From: Xenorhabdus hominickii
Lineage (GTDB): Bacteria > Pseudomonadota > Gammaproteobacteria > Enterobacterales > Enterobacteriaceae
Assembly: GCF_002632725.1 (NCBI RefSeq)
Contig: NZ_NJAI01000001.1
Location: 1,139,801-1,203,800 of the forward strand
Length of the DNA: 64,000 nucleotides
Direction of reading: 5' to 3'
Part shown: positions 51,101-60,590 of the stretch, piece after piece
How positions within the stretch are numbered: position 1 is the first letter of the stretch
Layout of the letters: each line of letters opens with the position of its first letter
Made by a program: the position numbers and the translations under genes
The notes under the pieces: generated by a model
Database searches by the model: none
Seen by the model: the letters and a program-made list of their open reading frames with translations, nothing else
Told to the model about the DNA's origin: nothing

Positions 51101-52042
51101 TTAGTTTGCACCAAATGACAAGCCTGCCGCTACGCCAACACCACCCAATGTATCAATGGCTGCATTAAAATGAGTCACGGTGTTTGTTGATGTATTCCAT
51201 TCACCTCCAATGGCTAAAGCTCCCTGACCCCGAAAGGAACTTACTGCTATACCTGCTGATTTTTCATAACCAAATTTTTGCGGAATAGCTGACATAGCCA
51301 TTGCACCACTAATGCCGGCATTGGCACGGTTATAATTGTGAGTCAGTTTGTTATTGAGCTGATTGTAGCGAGTATCATTATAATCCTTGGCGTATTTTAA
51401 TGATTCATTAAAGGCGTTAGATACCATTTTATCAGTGTAATGTGTTGTTTCATTAATGGTGTTTTTTTCACGATCATTGACATATTTTCTGGCGTTACTG
51501 ACGATTTTATTTGTGTGGTCGTTGATGTTTTGTTCCGTAGTATTTAAATGCTTATGGAGAGATTCACCTAATTCCCCGATAACTTTATCAGTGTGTTTGT
51601 TGGCATTTTCCAATGTATTTCTGACTGTTTTGTTTAACTGTCCGAAATTGACAGCATCAGTATTATCTGTTCCATCTTTAACGCCCGTTATTTGCCGATT
51701 ACCAATGTTCATTTCATCGGCTCGTTCTGCCTTGGAGCCAGAACCAAAGGCGAGTCCTCCATTTTGGGATTCGCCACCGGCAACAGCCACACCATCTCCA
51801 TTACTGACCGTACCAGAACCAATGACAATCCCTCTATTTGAATTTATTAGTTTGCTGTCATGACCAATGACAACCCCTTTAGTTGCATTGCCTAAGTCAT
51901 TGTTTGCCCCGATGGCAACGGATTGATCCACAACATTCTGATTCGTGTTTGCCGTGACGCCAGAATTAAGGTTGATCTCTGCAAATGCTGGCGATATCGA
52001 TATGATAGTACTAATAGCAACAGCTAAAATGGATTTAGTCAT
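51101..52042 (-). CDS. Small YadA-like trimeric autotransporter adhesin
   Basis: A 313-residue protein with a clear signal peptide (ends SPAFA), a YadA-type head (about residues 38-110: SVAIGANNDL, GVVIGHDSKL, GIVIGSGTVS, GGLAFGSGSKAERADE), the neck MNIGNRQITGVKDGTDNTDA, a coiled-coil stalk (about 135-238), and the trimeric anchor (RANAGISGAMAMSAIP onward). It ends in SFGAN rather than an aromatic residue, unusual for a BAM-assembled barrel. It is first of the adhesin pair and shares neck and anchor with its neighbour. Confidence 0.88.
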   Translation of the reverse strand: MTKSILAVAISTIISISPAFAEINLNSGVTANTNQNVVDQSVAIGANNDLGNATKGVVIGHDSKLINSNRGIVIGSGTVSNGDGVAVAGGESQNGGLAFGSGSKAERADEMNIGNRQITGVKDGTDNTDAVNFGQLNKTVRNTLENANKHTDKVIGELGESLHKHLNTTEQNINDHTNKIVSNARKYVNDREKNTINETTHYTDKMVSNAFNESLKYAKDYNDTRYNQLNNKLTHNYNRANAGISGAMAMSAIPQKFGYEKSAGIAVSSFRGQGALAIGGEWNTSTNTVTHFNAAIDTLGGVGVAAGLSFGAN

Positions 52043-52565
52043 GATTCAAATATTCTCGATGAAAGTAGGTATAAACTAAATAATGGTTGTTTAATTGATG
52101 CAGTAGCGTGGTGTTAACAATTCTGAATCCCCCATGAGTTGATTTAAGGCATGCTTTTGCTATTTGATTTATGCTGGATAATCACTTATATAGTGACTAA
52201 TCGTATTATCGTATTATGCATTTTTTTATATACGAAGAGAGAGTGTGTTAATTTAAGAATAATCTTATGTTGATATAAAATAAATAATTAATTCGTTTTA
52301 GGTTTTTAAAAATGTTTTTGAAGCTGTTACTTGTTGTATTTTAACTAATTATTATATGGGGTAAGCTTGGTTTTACGATGAAATGATATAAATCGTTTAA
52401 TTAAACACGGTATTATTAATCAGTTAACAAAATGGCAGCGTGTTTAAAATAACTCAATTTAGTTTTATGGGCGGATAGGGTTTCTATTGTGACCTCATAT
52501 TCACCCATGACATAGTTAACTGGCTTACAGCTACCGATTTCTGATCAACGTTTGTTATCAGAAAT
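52043..52565. other. AT-rich gap upstream of the adhesin pair
   Basis: About 520 bases without a supportable gene. A dyad TCACT-N5-AGTGA lies at 52182-52196, and a 10-bp hairpin (52536-52566) adjoins the stop of the HAD phosphatase gene. The E. coli gene rsd, which lies between thiC and nudC, has no recognisable remnant here. The adhesin promoter is presumably in this stretch. Confidence 0.5.
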
Positions 52566-53237
52566 CTACCGGGAATATAATTCCCAATTTAACTGTTTCC
52601 AACCCTGTATTTCAGCTTCCGCTTGCAATTTCTTATCTGCGTTGATGGTAAATACCTCGTCAGCAAATAAACACATTGGAAAATCATTCATGGAATCGGT
52701 ATAAAATGAAATATGCTGCGGCGATAAGTTCTGTTCTTCCAGCCATTGTTGCAAACGGGCAACTTTTCCTTCACGGAAGGTCGGCGTTCCTTGAATATTA
52801 CCGGTATAGCAGCCATCTTTCATTTCCATATCAATGCCCATGGCAGTTTGTACACCAAATGCAGCAGAAATTTTCTTGACTACAAAAGACACGGTGGCAG
52901 AAATAATAATGATGGGAATGTTTTGCTGGCGGTAGAGGGCCAATTGTTTTTCGGCCGCAGGATAGAACAGTGGTTTGATTTTAGTTTCCACAAAATCTGT
53001 CAGCCAGATATCTATTTGTTCATGGGGAGTTTGGCTTAGCGCTTGTAAACTGAATGCCAGATATTCCTGCATATCGAGTTTTCCGGCACTGTAATCCGCC
53101 ATCATTTTCTGGTCTGCTTCTATAAAGCGAGGATCGGTAATGATACCCTGTTCCCATAGGTAATTTGTCCAGAGTTGGCTGGAATCTCCGCAAATCAGTG
53201 TTTCATCCAGATCAAATACAGCGATTTGTTGTGACAT
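52566..53237 (-). CDS. HAD-IB family phosphatase of unknown substrate
   Basis: The 223-residue protein has motif I FDLDETLICGD, motif II ISATVSF, Lys in TFREGKVARL and motif IV YTDSMNDFPM, with an alpha-helical cap, like the SerB-related subfamily IB. It is not SerB itself, as the N-terminal ACT-like half is absent. The pattern DYSAGKLDMQEYLAFSL recalls the subfamily seen in Pseudomonas. It is divergent from nudC. Confidence 0.83.
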   Translation of the reverse strand: MSQQIAVFDLDETLICGDSSQLWTNYLWEQGIITDPRFIEADQKMMADYSAGKLDMQEYLAFSLQALSQTPHEQIDIWLTDFVETKIKPLFYPAAEKQLALYRQQNIPIIIISATVSFVVKKISAAFGVQTAMGIDMEMKDGCYTGNIQGTPTFREGKVARLQQWLEEQNLSPQHISFYTDSMNDFPMCLFADEVFTINADKKLQAEAEIQGWKQLNWELYSR

Positions 53238-53393
53238 TATTGTGATTCTCTATTTTGGGCGAGTATTCAGAAGTACAGTTAATATAACAAGACTAAAAAC
53301 GAAAGAAGATAAAAAAGAGTATGCTTGGTTTGTGCTGATTTTGGGCAACATATTATGAGAGTAATCACCCAACCAATGGTGGAATGGATATAG

Positions 53394-54164
53394 ATGATGC
53401 AACAAAAACTGACAGGTATGGAACGTGGCTGGTGGATTGTTAGTCTTGAAAACCAGGTTTGGCTACCGCAGGGAGAGTTACCATCAGGAACGGCGAATCA
53501 GTGGTCATTACAAGGCCAAACAGCGCAGCCCATTGGCGAGTGGCAGGGAGAAACGGTTTGGCTGATTCGTCATAAAATGACGTCAAATATGTCTTCTCCC
53601 CGTTTAATGGCTGCTCAGGGTACCAAATTATTTCAGATGGTCGGGCGCGGTGTCCAATTAGCTGAGTTTTATCGTTCACACCAATATTGCGGTTATTGCG
53701 GTCATGAAATGCAGCACAGCCAACGCGAATGGGCCTGTTTGTGCAGCCATTGCAAAGAGCGTTACTATCCACAAATTGCACCCAGCATTATCGTCGGTAT
53801 TCGTCGTGATGATCATATTTTATTGGCGCAACACCAACGTCACCGTAATGGCATGCATACTGTACTGGCTGGATTTGTGGAAGTGGGGGAAACGCTGGAA
53901 GAAGCCGTCCATCGTGAAGTGATGGAAGAGAGTGGCATTAAGATCCGTAACTTGCGTTATGTTGCCTCACAACCGTGGCCTTTCCCAAATTCATTAATGA
54001 CAGGATTTTTGGCCGATTATGATAGTGGTGAAATCAATCATGATCCTGTCGAACTGATCGGCGCAGATTGGTATCGCTACGATAAGCTTCCTTTGATTCC
54101 ATCTCCTGATACAATTGCCCGCCGTCTGATTGAGGAAACGGTTGCATTATGTCGTCAGCAGTGA
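53394..54164 (+). CDS. nudC: NAD-capped RNA hydrolase / NADH pyrophosphatase NudC
   Basis: NudC removes the NAD cap from RNA 5' ends and hydrolyses NADH. The 256-residue protein has a zinc ribbon (Cys99, 102, 117, 120) and the Nudix box [20 protein letters not shown] (160-181), followed by the SQPWPFPNS signature of NADH specificity. ATG codons occur at 53394 and 53397. In E. coli it directly precedes hemE; here dcp intervenes. Confidence 0.96.
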   Translation: MMQQKLTGMERGWWIVSLENQVWLPQGELPSGTANQWSLQGQTAQPIGEWQGETVWLIRHKMTSNMSSPRLMAAQGTKLFQMVGRGVQLAEFYRSHQYCGYCGHEMQHSQREWACLCSHCKERYYPQIAPSIIVGIRRDDHILLAQHQRHRNGMHTVLAGFVEVGETLEEAVHREVMEESGIKIRNLRYVASQPWPFPNSLMTGFLADYDSGEINHDPVELIGADWYRYDKLPLIPSPDTIARRLIEETVALCRQQ

Positions 54165-54220
54165 TACCCGGTAATGCCAGTTTTACCGCGACCGCATAAA
54201 GCATGAGAGTTACCTTGTAT

Positions 54221-54247
54221 TTTGACTTGAAATCCACTGGGTATATA
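54221..54247. repeat. ERIC-like terminal remnant
   Basis: GACTTGAAATCCACTGGGTATATA resembles the end of ERIC elements (CAACTTGAAGTATGACGGGTATA). It lies inside an 11-base inverted repeat (TGAGAGTTACC at 54204-54214 and its complement at 54273-54283). The whole may be a degraded palindromic element in the nudC-dcp convergent gap. Confidence 0.4.
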
Positions 54248-54306
54248 AGGATTCGATATCTATACCAAAACGGGTAACTCTCAATCTTTCAAGGTTCAGT
54301 GGCAAA

Positions 54307-56514
54307 TTAAGGCTGTTTTTGTTCCTTTAGGCCCCGGTTTTTCAGCATAGGCTCAATACTTGGTGGCTTACCACGCCAGTCAATATACAGCTTTTCCAAG
54401 TCTTCACTGTTACCACGTGACAACACCTTATCACGGAAACGCTGGCCATTCTCTGCCGTCAGGCCTCCGTGTTCGGTAAACCAGACAAAAGCATCGTCTG
54501 CCAGCATTTCCGTCCACAGATAAGCATAATAACCGGCAGCATAACCGCCACCCCAAATGTGATTGAAGTAGCTGGAACGATAGCGCGGCGGCACGTAGCT
54601 GAGATAGATGTTGTCTTGTTGCAGAGACGCGGCTTCAAAATTATTCACGTCCTGCTGTGGTTGATCAGCGGTCAGCATATGCCAGTGCATATCCAACAAT
54701 GCGGCTGATAACAGCTCGGTCATACCATAACCTTTGTTGAATTTGTCAGCTTTATTGATCTTATCCACCAACGCCTGTGGCATTGCTTCACCGGTTTGGT
54801 AATGCTTGGCGTAATGGGCAAACACCTTGGGATCACGTGCCCAATATTCATTAAATTGTGATGGAAATTCCACAAAATCACGGGCGGTACTGGTGCCGGA
54901 CAGGCTCGGATATTTCTGATCGGCAAACATGCCGTGCAAGGCATGTCCAAACTCATGGAACAGTGTGATCACGTCATCATATGACAACAGTGCTGGTTGG
55001 CCCGGCGCAGGTTTGGTAAAATTGGTGACGTTGTAAATCACCGGTTTGGTTCCGATGAGCTTCGACTGATCGACAAAATTACTCATCCAGGCTCCACCAC
55101 TTTTGTTGTCGCGCTTAAAGTAATCGGTATAAAACAGTGCCAACGGCTTCCCGTCTTTATCGAAAACTTCATACACGCGGACGTCGGGTTGATAAACCGG
55201 AATATCTTTGCGCTCTTTAAAGGTAATGCCATACAGCAGATTAGCGGCATAGAACACGCCATTGTTCAGGACGTTATTCAGCTCGAAATACGGCTTAATC
55301 TGTGATTCATCCAAATTATATTTTGCTTTGCGTACCTGCTCGGCATAAAACGGCCAATCCCAAGCCTCCAGTTTAAAGCTGCCTTTTTGCTGGTCAATCA
55401 CTGCCTGAATATCTTTGGCTTCGCGCTCAGCGCGTGCAGTTGCCGCCGGTACAATATCACGCAAAAATTTCAACGCGGCTTTAGGCGTTTTTGCCATCTG
55501 ATTTTGCAGTTTCCACGATGCATAATCCTCGAAGCCCAGCAGTTTAGCCTTCTCAGCACGGATCTTCGCTAACCGGGCTAGGGTTTGACGCGTGTCATTA
55601 TTGTCACCTTTTTCGGCTCGGGTCCACGATGCCTCAAATAACGCTTCACGCGTATCGCGATCTTTCAGGTCTTGCAGACTCGGTTGTTGGGTGGTGTTTT
55701 GCAATACCAGTAGCCATTGTTTGTCTAGCTTACGCTCACTGGCGGCCTGCGCAGCCGCAGCAATTTCACCCTCGGTCAGTCCGTCCAGCTTGGCTTTATC
55801 TTGAATATTCAGCGCGCCATTTTTGGTTGCCGTTAGCAGTTTATTGCTAAACTGGGTGCTGAGTGTTGCTGATTCCTTATTCAACGCCTTTAATTTTGCT
55901 TTATCCGCATTGGACAAGTTGGCTCCCGCTAACTCGAAGCTTTGATAAGTTACTTCCACTAACCGGCGCGATTCTGGATCCAGATTCAACGTCTCGCGCT
56001 GCTGATAAACGGCTTTAATTCGCTTGAACAGTTTACTGTTGAGCATAATTTCGTCATTCATCACCGCCAGCTTTGGTGAAGTTTCTTCATCCAGTTTTTG
56101 CAGCCTGTCAGTGGTATTAGCTGACGTCATCGCCCCAAATACGCTCATCACCCGTGTCAGCGTTGCACCTGATTTCTCCAGAGCGACAAATGTATTTTCA
56201 AAGTCAGGCTTGGCGGGATTATTGGCGATCTTCTCTACTTCTTTCAGTTTCTGTTTAATACCGGCAGCAATCGCGGGTGCATAGTCTGCTTCTTTTATTT
56301 TATCGAACGGAGGAGCCTGAAACGGTAATACACTCGGGGAAAAGAAAGGGTTTTTGTTCTTGTATTGCTGTTGATTTGCTTCAGCGGTCACACTCATTTG
56401 CTTTACCTGATCACTGGATACGTTCGTGTGGTCAGATCCCAGTTTATTTTCTTCGGCTTGTGCCTGAGTGCCAAGCGCCAAGCCAATAGCTAGTACTAAA
56501 GTGGATAAACGCAT
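54307..56514 (-). CDS. dcp: Periplasmic peptidyl-dipeptidase Dcp (M3 family)
   Basis: Dcp removes C-terminal dipeptides from peptides. The ATG at 56514, nine bases after GGAGGAG, starts a signal peptide (MRLSTLVLAIGLALGTQAQA) and gives 735 residues. The zinc motif HEFGH is in TLFHEFGHALHGMFAD, with the downstream Glu in the FVEFPSQFNEYW segment. E. coli Dcp (681) lacks such a clear leader. A low-complexity linker (about residues 25-60) precedes the domain. It is inserted between nudC and hemE. Confidence 0.93.
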   Translation of the reverse strand: MRLSTLVLAIGLALGTQAQAEENKLGSDHTNVSSDQVKQMSVTAEANQQQYKNKNPFFSPSVLPFQAPPFDKIKEADYAPAIAAGIKQKLKEVEKIANNPAKPDFENTFVALEKSGATLTRVMSVFGAMTSANTTDRLQKLDEETSPKLAVMNDEIMLNSKLFKRIKAVYQQRETLNLDPESRRLVEVTYQSFELAGANLSNADKAKLKALNKESATLSTQFSNKLLTATKNGALNIQDKAKLDGLTEGEIAAAAQAASERKLDKQWLLVLQNTTQQPSLQDLKDRDTREALFEASWTRAEKGDNNDTRQTLARLAKIRAEKAKLLGFEDYASWKLQNQMAKTPKAALKFLRDIVPAATARAEREAKDIQAVIDQQKGSFKLEAWDWPFYAEQVRKAKYNLDESQIKPYFELNNVLNNGVFYAANLLYGITFKERKDIPVYQPDVRVYEVFDKDGKPLALFYTDYFKRDNKSGGAWMSNFVDQSKLIGTKPVIYNVTNFTKPAPGQPALLSYDDVITLFHEFGHALHGMFADQKYPSLSGTSTARDFVEFPSQFNEYWARDPKVFAHYAKHYQTGEAMPQALVDKINKADKFNKGYGMTELLSAALLDMHWHMLTADQPQQDVNNFEAASLQQDNIYLSYVPPRYRSSYFNHIWGGGYAAGYYAYLWTEMLADDAFVWFTEHGGLTAENGQRFRDKVLSRGNSEDLEKLYIDWRGKPPSIEPMLKNRGLKEQKQP

Positions 56515-56904
56515 CAATCGAAACTCCTCCATGTAGGTCTAATAGGTTATTTATCAATGAAAATAACTTCATAAGCGCTTTGATACAGTCAATTAACTAA
56601 CGTAAGCCAATTCATCCAACAGTTAACTGAAGAGCGCGAATAATGAAGGGTTATGCAACGTGAGAAACGGCATTTCCTTCATGTAATACGCTTATAACAT
56701 AAATGTAACATAATGAGAGTGGTGAGCTGGTGTGCATAGTCCTTATTCCGGGTTTTGTGACTCTGTACATAAATTTTTTATCTGATGTCGTTCGTTATAG
56801 GGGATTGATGCTTGAACGCTTATTTATTGGCGGTCACGACGGAAGTTCGGCTTCTGACGTGTTATCATGCGCGCGCTTTTTGTCGATAATCAAAGGAGCC
56901 TGTC
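56515..56904. other. Divergent dcp-hemE intergenic region
   Basis: A 390-base gap with no supportable gene. It should hold promoters for dcp and hemE. TTATCAT at about 56864, followed by GCGCGCGC, is a plausible hemE -10. AAAGGAG precedes the hemE ATG. Confidence 0.45.
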
Positions 56905-57969
56905 ATGAATGAGTTGAAAAACGACCGCTATCTGCGCGCCTTATTGCGCCAGCCTGTCGATATCACACCTGTGTGGATGATGCGTCAGGCGGGGCGCTAT
57001 TTACCGGAATATAAAGCAACGCGCCAGGAGGCGGGGGATTTCATCTCGTTATGCAAAAATACTGAACTGGCCTGTGAAGTCACGCTTCAGCCTTTGCGAC
57101 GCTTTCCATTGGATGCTGCCATCCTGTTTTCTGATATTTTGACGATCCCTGATGCGATGGGATTAGGGCTTTATTTCGAAGCAGGGGAAGGGCCACGTTT
57201 TCATTCTCCTATCCTTAATCATGCCGATGTGGAAAAACTGCCTGTGCCCGACCCGGAAATGGAACTGGGCTATGTGATGGATGCCGTTCGGGCGATCCGC
57301 AAGGCATTGGCGGGGCAGGTTCCTCTGATTGGTTTTTCTGGTAGTCCGTGGACACTGGCAACCTATATGGTTGAGGGTGGAAGCAGTAAGGCTTTCACCA
57401 AAATTAAGTCCATGATGTATGCGGAGCCTGCCACATTGCATCTGTTACTGGATAAATTGGCAAACAGCGTTATTCTATATTTGAATGCGCAAATAAGAGC
57501 GGGTGCTCAATCTGTTATGATTTTCGATACTTGGGGGGGCGTTTTATCTCCTCGCGATTATCTGGAATTTTCCCTGCAATATATGCGTAAAATTGTTGAT
57601 GGATTGATCCGCGAACATGAAGGCCGGCGTGTGCCTGTAACCTTGTTTACAAAAGGGGGAGGGCAGTGGCTTGAAGCGATGGCAGCAACGGGGTGTGATG
57701 CCCTTGGGCTGGATTGGACAACTGATATTGCTGATGCCCGCCGTCGTGTCGGAGATAAAGTTGCTTTACAAGGCAATATGGATCCGTCCATGCTGTATGC
57801 TTCGCCAGCGCGAATTGAACAAGAGGTTTCGACGATTTTGCAGGGCTTTGGGGCGGGCAACGGCCATGTTTTCAATCTGGGGCATGGTATTCACCAAGAT
57901 GTTCCGCCAGAACATGCCGGCGTATTCGTCGAAGCAGTACACAGACTTTCAGCAAAATATCACCCATGA
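56905..57969 (+). CDS. hemE: Uroporphyrinogen decarboxylase HemE
   Basis: HemE converts uroporphyrinogen III to coproporphyrinogen III in heme synthesis. It has 354 residues, as in E. coli. The N-terminal [17 protein letters not shown] motif (near residue 22) and [17 protein letters not shown] are present. The ATG follows AAAGGAG. nfi starts 21 bases after its stop, and the two are probably co-transcribed. Confidence 0.98.
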   Translation: MNELKNDRYLRALLRQPVDITPVWMMRQAGRYLPEYKATRQEAGDFISLCKNTELACEVTLQPLRRFPLDAAILFSDILTIPDAMGLGLYFEAGEGPRFHSPILNHADVEKLPVPDPEMELGYVMDAVRAIRKALAGQVPLIGFSGSPWTLATYMVEGGSSKAFTKIKSMMYAEPATLHLLLDKLANSVILYLNAQIRAGAQSVMIFDTWGGVLSPRDYLEFSLQYMRKIVDGLIREHEGRRVPVTLFTKGGGQWLEAMAATGCDALGLDWTTDIADARRRVGDKVALQGNMDPSMLYASPARIEQEVSTILQGFGAGNGHVFNLGHGIHQDVPPEHAGVFVEAVHRLSAKYHP

Positions 57970-57990
57970 TTTTATGATTGATACCGATTT

Positions 57991-58668
57991 ATGATAGATA
58001 CCAAGGCATTACGTCAGGAACAGATCGAGAAAGCACAGCAGGTTATCCGCCAAGATGTGTTTCCTGCGTCTTTTACACCCGAGTTCATTGCAGGTGCAGA
58101 CGTTGGATTTGAAGACGGTGGTACGGTGACCCGCGCCGCCATCGCTGTTTTACGTTATGCCTCTCTTGAGTTGGTGGAATATCAAATTGCGAGGGTTGAC
58201 ACTGTGCTTCCCTACATCCCTGGTTTACTCTCATTTCGTGAATACCCTGCATTGATGTCAGCATGGCAAAAATTAAAGCTACGGCCTGATTTGGTAATGG
58301 TTGATGGTCAGGGTATTGCTCATCCCAGACGTTTGGGTGTCGCCAGCCATTTTGGGTTGTTGGCAGATGTTCCAACGATTGGAATAGCAAAAAGCCGTTT
58401 ATGTGGTGAACATGCTCTTGTGGGGGCGGAACAGGGTAGTTGTCAGCCATTAATGGATCATGGGGAACAGATTGGTTTAGTGTGGCGGAGTAAAAAAAGG
58501 TGTAATCCGCTCTATATTTCCATCGGGCATAAGGTCAGTCTTAACAGTGCTATTCATTGGGTTAAGCACTGTATGAGAGGATATAAATTGCCTGAACCGA
58601 CCCGTTGGGCGGATGGGATTGCTTCAAATAGATTGTTTTTTAGGCAAACAATGCAGAAAAATCTTTAA
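57991..58668 (+). CDS. nfi: Endonuclease V (Nfi)
   Basis: Nfi nicks DNA near deoxyinosine and other deaminated bases. The 225-residue protein has GADVGFE with the catalytic Asp, [14 protein letters not shown], and [19 protein letters not shown]. It is the expected neighbour of hemE and yjaG. Confidence 0.96.
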   Translation: MIDTKALRQEQIEKAQQVIRQDVFPASFTPEFIAGADVGFEDGGTVTRAAIAVLRYASLELVEYQIARVDTVLPYIPGLLSFREYPALMSAWQKLKLRPDLVMVDGQGIAHPRRLGVASHFGLLADVPTIGIAKSRLCGEHALVGAEQGSCQPLMDHGEQIGLVWRSKKRCNPLYISIGHKVSLNSAIHWVKHCMRGYKLPEPTRWADGIASNRLFFRQTMQKNL

Positions 58669-58744
58669 TTGAGGCGGAAATGTGTGGATATTCTTGATTT
58701 TCAGGTAAACTTCGACGCAAATTAGGCATCATGAGTAACGACCA

Positions 58745-59335
58745 ATGTTAAGAAACCCGATCCACCTGAGGTTGGAGAAACTCGAAAGTTGGCAACATTT
58801 GACTTTTATGGCTAGTCTATGTGAGCGAATGTATCCAAATTATCAGGTGTTCTGCCGCCAAAGTGGTTTTGCAGACCCTGCACAGTATCGCCGTATTCTG
58901 GATCTGGTGTGGGAAGTATTGGTCGTCAAAGATGCAAAAGTGAATTTTGATAATCAGCTGGAAAAATTAGAATCCATTATCCCATCATCAGATAGTTACG
59001 ATATTTATGGTGTGTATCCAGCGATTGATGCATGCATTGCATTGGGTGAAGTAATTCATTCTCGTCTGAATGGCTCAACATTAGAATATGCAATAACCAT
59101 CAGTGAAATATCTATCCGTACCGTTGCCATGCTGGAAATGACACAGGCCGGTAGGGAAATGACCGAGGATGAGTTAAAAGTATTACCCGCCATTGAGGAA
59201 GAATGGGATATTCAATGGGAGATTTACCGTTTATTGGCAAATTGCGAAGAACGGGATATCGAATTAATTAAAGGATTAAAAGCTGATCTCCGTGAAGCGG
59301 GGATGAGCAATATCGGCATAAATTTGGAGCAATAG
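58745..59335 (+). CDS. yjaG: YjaG family protein (DUF416)
   Basis: This conserved protein of unknown function is 196 residues long, mostly alpha-helical, acidic, with the family start LRLEKLESWQHLTFMASLCERM. It sits between nfi and hupA as in E. coli. Confidence 0.93.
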   Translation: MLRNPIHLRLEKLESWQHLTFMASLCERMYPNYQVFCRQSGFADPAQYRRILDLVWEVLVVKDAKVNFDNQLEKLESIIPSSDSYDIYGVYPAIDACIALGEVIHSRLNGSTLEYAITISEISIRTVAMLEMTQAGREMTEDELKVLPAIEEEWDIQWEIYRLLANCEERDIELIKGLKADLREAGMSNIGINLEQ

Positions 59336-59520
59336 CTCATAAAACGTGACTTAGTGCTTGATTTGCCGTATTTAAAGTCTTCACATTCGCCCTCACTCTG
59401 TTCTACATTGGAGGGTGAAAAGAAGTGGCTATCGGTGCGTGTATGCAGGGGTGCTGTCAAATCGGCATATCCGTCGCACTCGATGCTTTGCAAACGATAA
59501 ACACACTGTAAGGATAATCT

Positions 59521-59793
59521 ATGAATAAGACCGAATTAGTTGATGCAATTGCAGCAGGCGCAGATCTGACCAAAACTCAGGCTAAAGCTGCTCTGGAGTC
59601 AACTTTGAATGCAATCACTGAATCTCTGAAAAACGGTGATGCAGTGCAGTTGGTAGGCTTTGGTACTTTCAAAGTTAACCACCGTGCAGAACGTACAGGC
59701 CGTAACCCACAGACTGGTAAAGAGATCAAAATTGCAGCAGCAAACGTTCCTGCTTTCTCTGCTGGTAAAGCTCTGAAAGACGCAGTTAAATAA
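59521..59793 (+). CDS. hupA: DNA-binding protein HU-alpha
   Basis: HU bends and compacts DNA as an alpha/beta dimer. It has 90 residues, with [20 protein letters not shown] and the DNA-binding arm around [20 protein letters not shown] precedes the ATG. The 185-base gap upstream contains its promoter and no gene. Confidence 0.98.
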   Translation: MNKTELVDAIAAGADLTKTQAKAALESTLNAITESLKNGDAVQLVGFGTFKVNHRAERTGRNPQTGKEIKIAAANVPAFSAGKALKDAVK

Positions 59794-59809
59794 TCGCATT
59801 GCAAAAAAA

Positions 59810-60496
59810 ATGAGAGGGGAAAATTTAAAACCCCTTTTGTTGATTCTACAGGGGCTGCTAGCATTGGGTTTTATCTCTTTGCTCAGCGCCTGTTCGATTC
59901 AATCAAAGGTCCCACCTTTCAGCGCCAGTGGTTTTGTAACCGACGACGGTGTTGTCCGCTTATGGCGTTTGAATGATCAAAGCAGTAAGCCTCAGGTTAT
60001 TATGAGTGTTTACAGTCCCTACCGTAATAAAAATACCACTGTTACTTTCTATGAATATCGTCATGGTAATTTGTGGCAAATCCGCAGGAATGCGCTTGAT
60101 AGCTCTTCAGTTGCAGAAACATTACGTATTGACCAAAATAACACGGTCATTTTTAGTCTGCGGCAGTTAAAAGAATACAATGAATCACTTTCTGACGACG
60201 ATGTGAATCGTCTGCGGTTTGATGCTAAACGGATAGAGGAAATCAGTGACGCTTTAATCGCAGGAAAGATTCAGTTGTTACAGGGCTATTGGCAGGATGG
60301 GCAAGTGACCATGTGTTCAGGAACACAGTTAGCTGCTGGGTTTGAACCCCATGCTCTGAAATGGCTGAAAGAAAGGCGAAACAGCAGTTTTGGTTCACTG
60401 AACATTGCTTGGTTGGATTCGCCAGAAGGAAAACAGTTATTACTGGTTGCTAATGATGATTTTTGTCATTGGGAACCGACGAAAGATACTCTGTAA
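59810..60496 (+). CDS. yjaH: YjaH-like lipoprotein (DUF1481)
   Basis: A 228-residue protein with a lipoprotein signal: hydrophobic LLLILQGLLALGFISLLSAC, with the lipobox Cys at about residue 28. The mature part matches the DUF1481 family (E. coli YjaH is 231). Function is unknown. It starts 16 bases after hupA. Confidence 0.9.
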   Translation: MRGENLKPLLLILQGLLALGFISLLSACSIQSKVPPFSASGFVTDDGVVRLWRLNDQSSKPQVIMSVYSPYRNKNTTVTFYEYRHGNLWQIRRNALDSSSVAETLRIDQNNTVIFSLRQLKEYNESLSDDDVNRLRFDAKRIEEISDALIAGKIQLLQGYWQDGQVTMCSGTQLAAGFEPHALKWLKERRNSSFGSLNIAWLDSPEGKQLLLVANDDFCHWEPTKDTL

Positions 60497-60548
60497 TACA
60501 GTTACTTTCGCCGGCCTTTTCCTTCATTTTTTAAGCTGTAGCTTTGTT

Positions 60549-60583
60549 GGCTGCGCTGAAACTTGAAATCGATTGGGTATATA
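60549..60583. repeat. ERIC-like terminal remnant
   Basis: GCTGCGCTGAAACTTGAAATCGATTGGGTATATA resembles the terminal half of an ERIC element and shares about 20 of 23 bases with the copy at 54221. It lies in the convergent yjaH-purD gap. Confidence 0.45.
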
Positions 60584-60590
60584 GATAGCT

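Noticed and set aside
52566..53237. Naming the HAD protein serB
   Set aside because: It has the HAD-IB motifs only and lacks the N-terminal half of SerB; the context gives no serine link.
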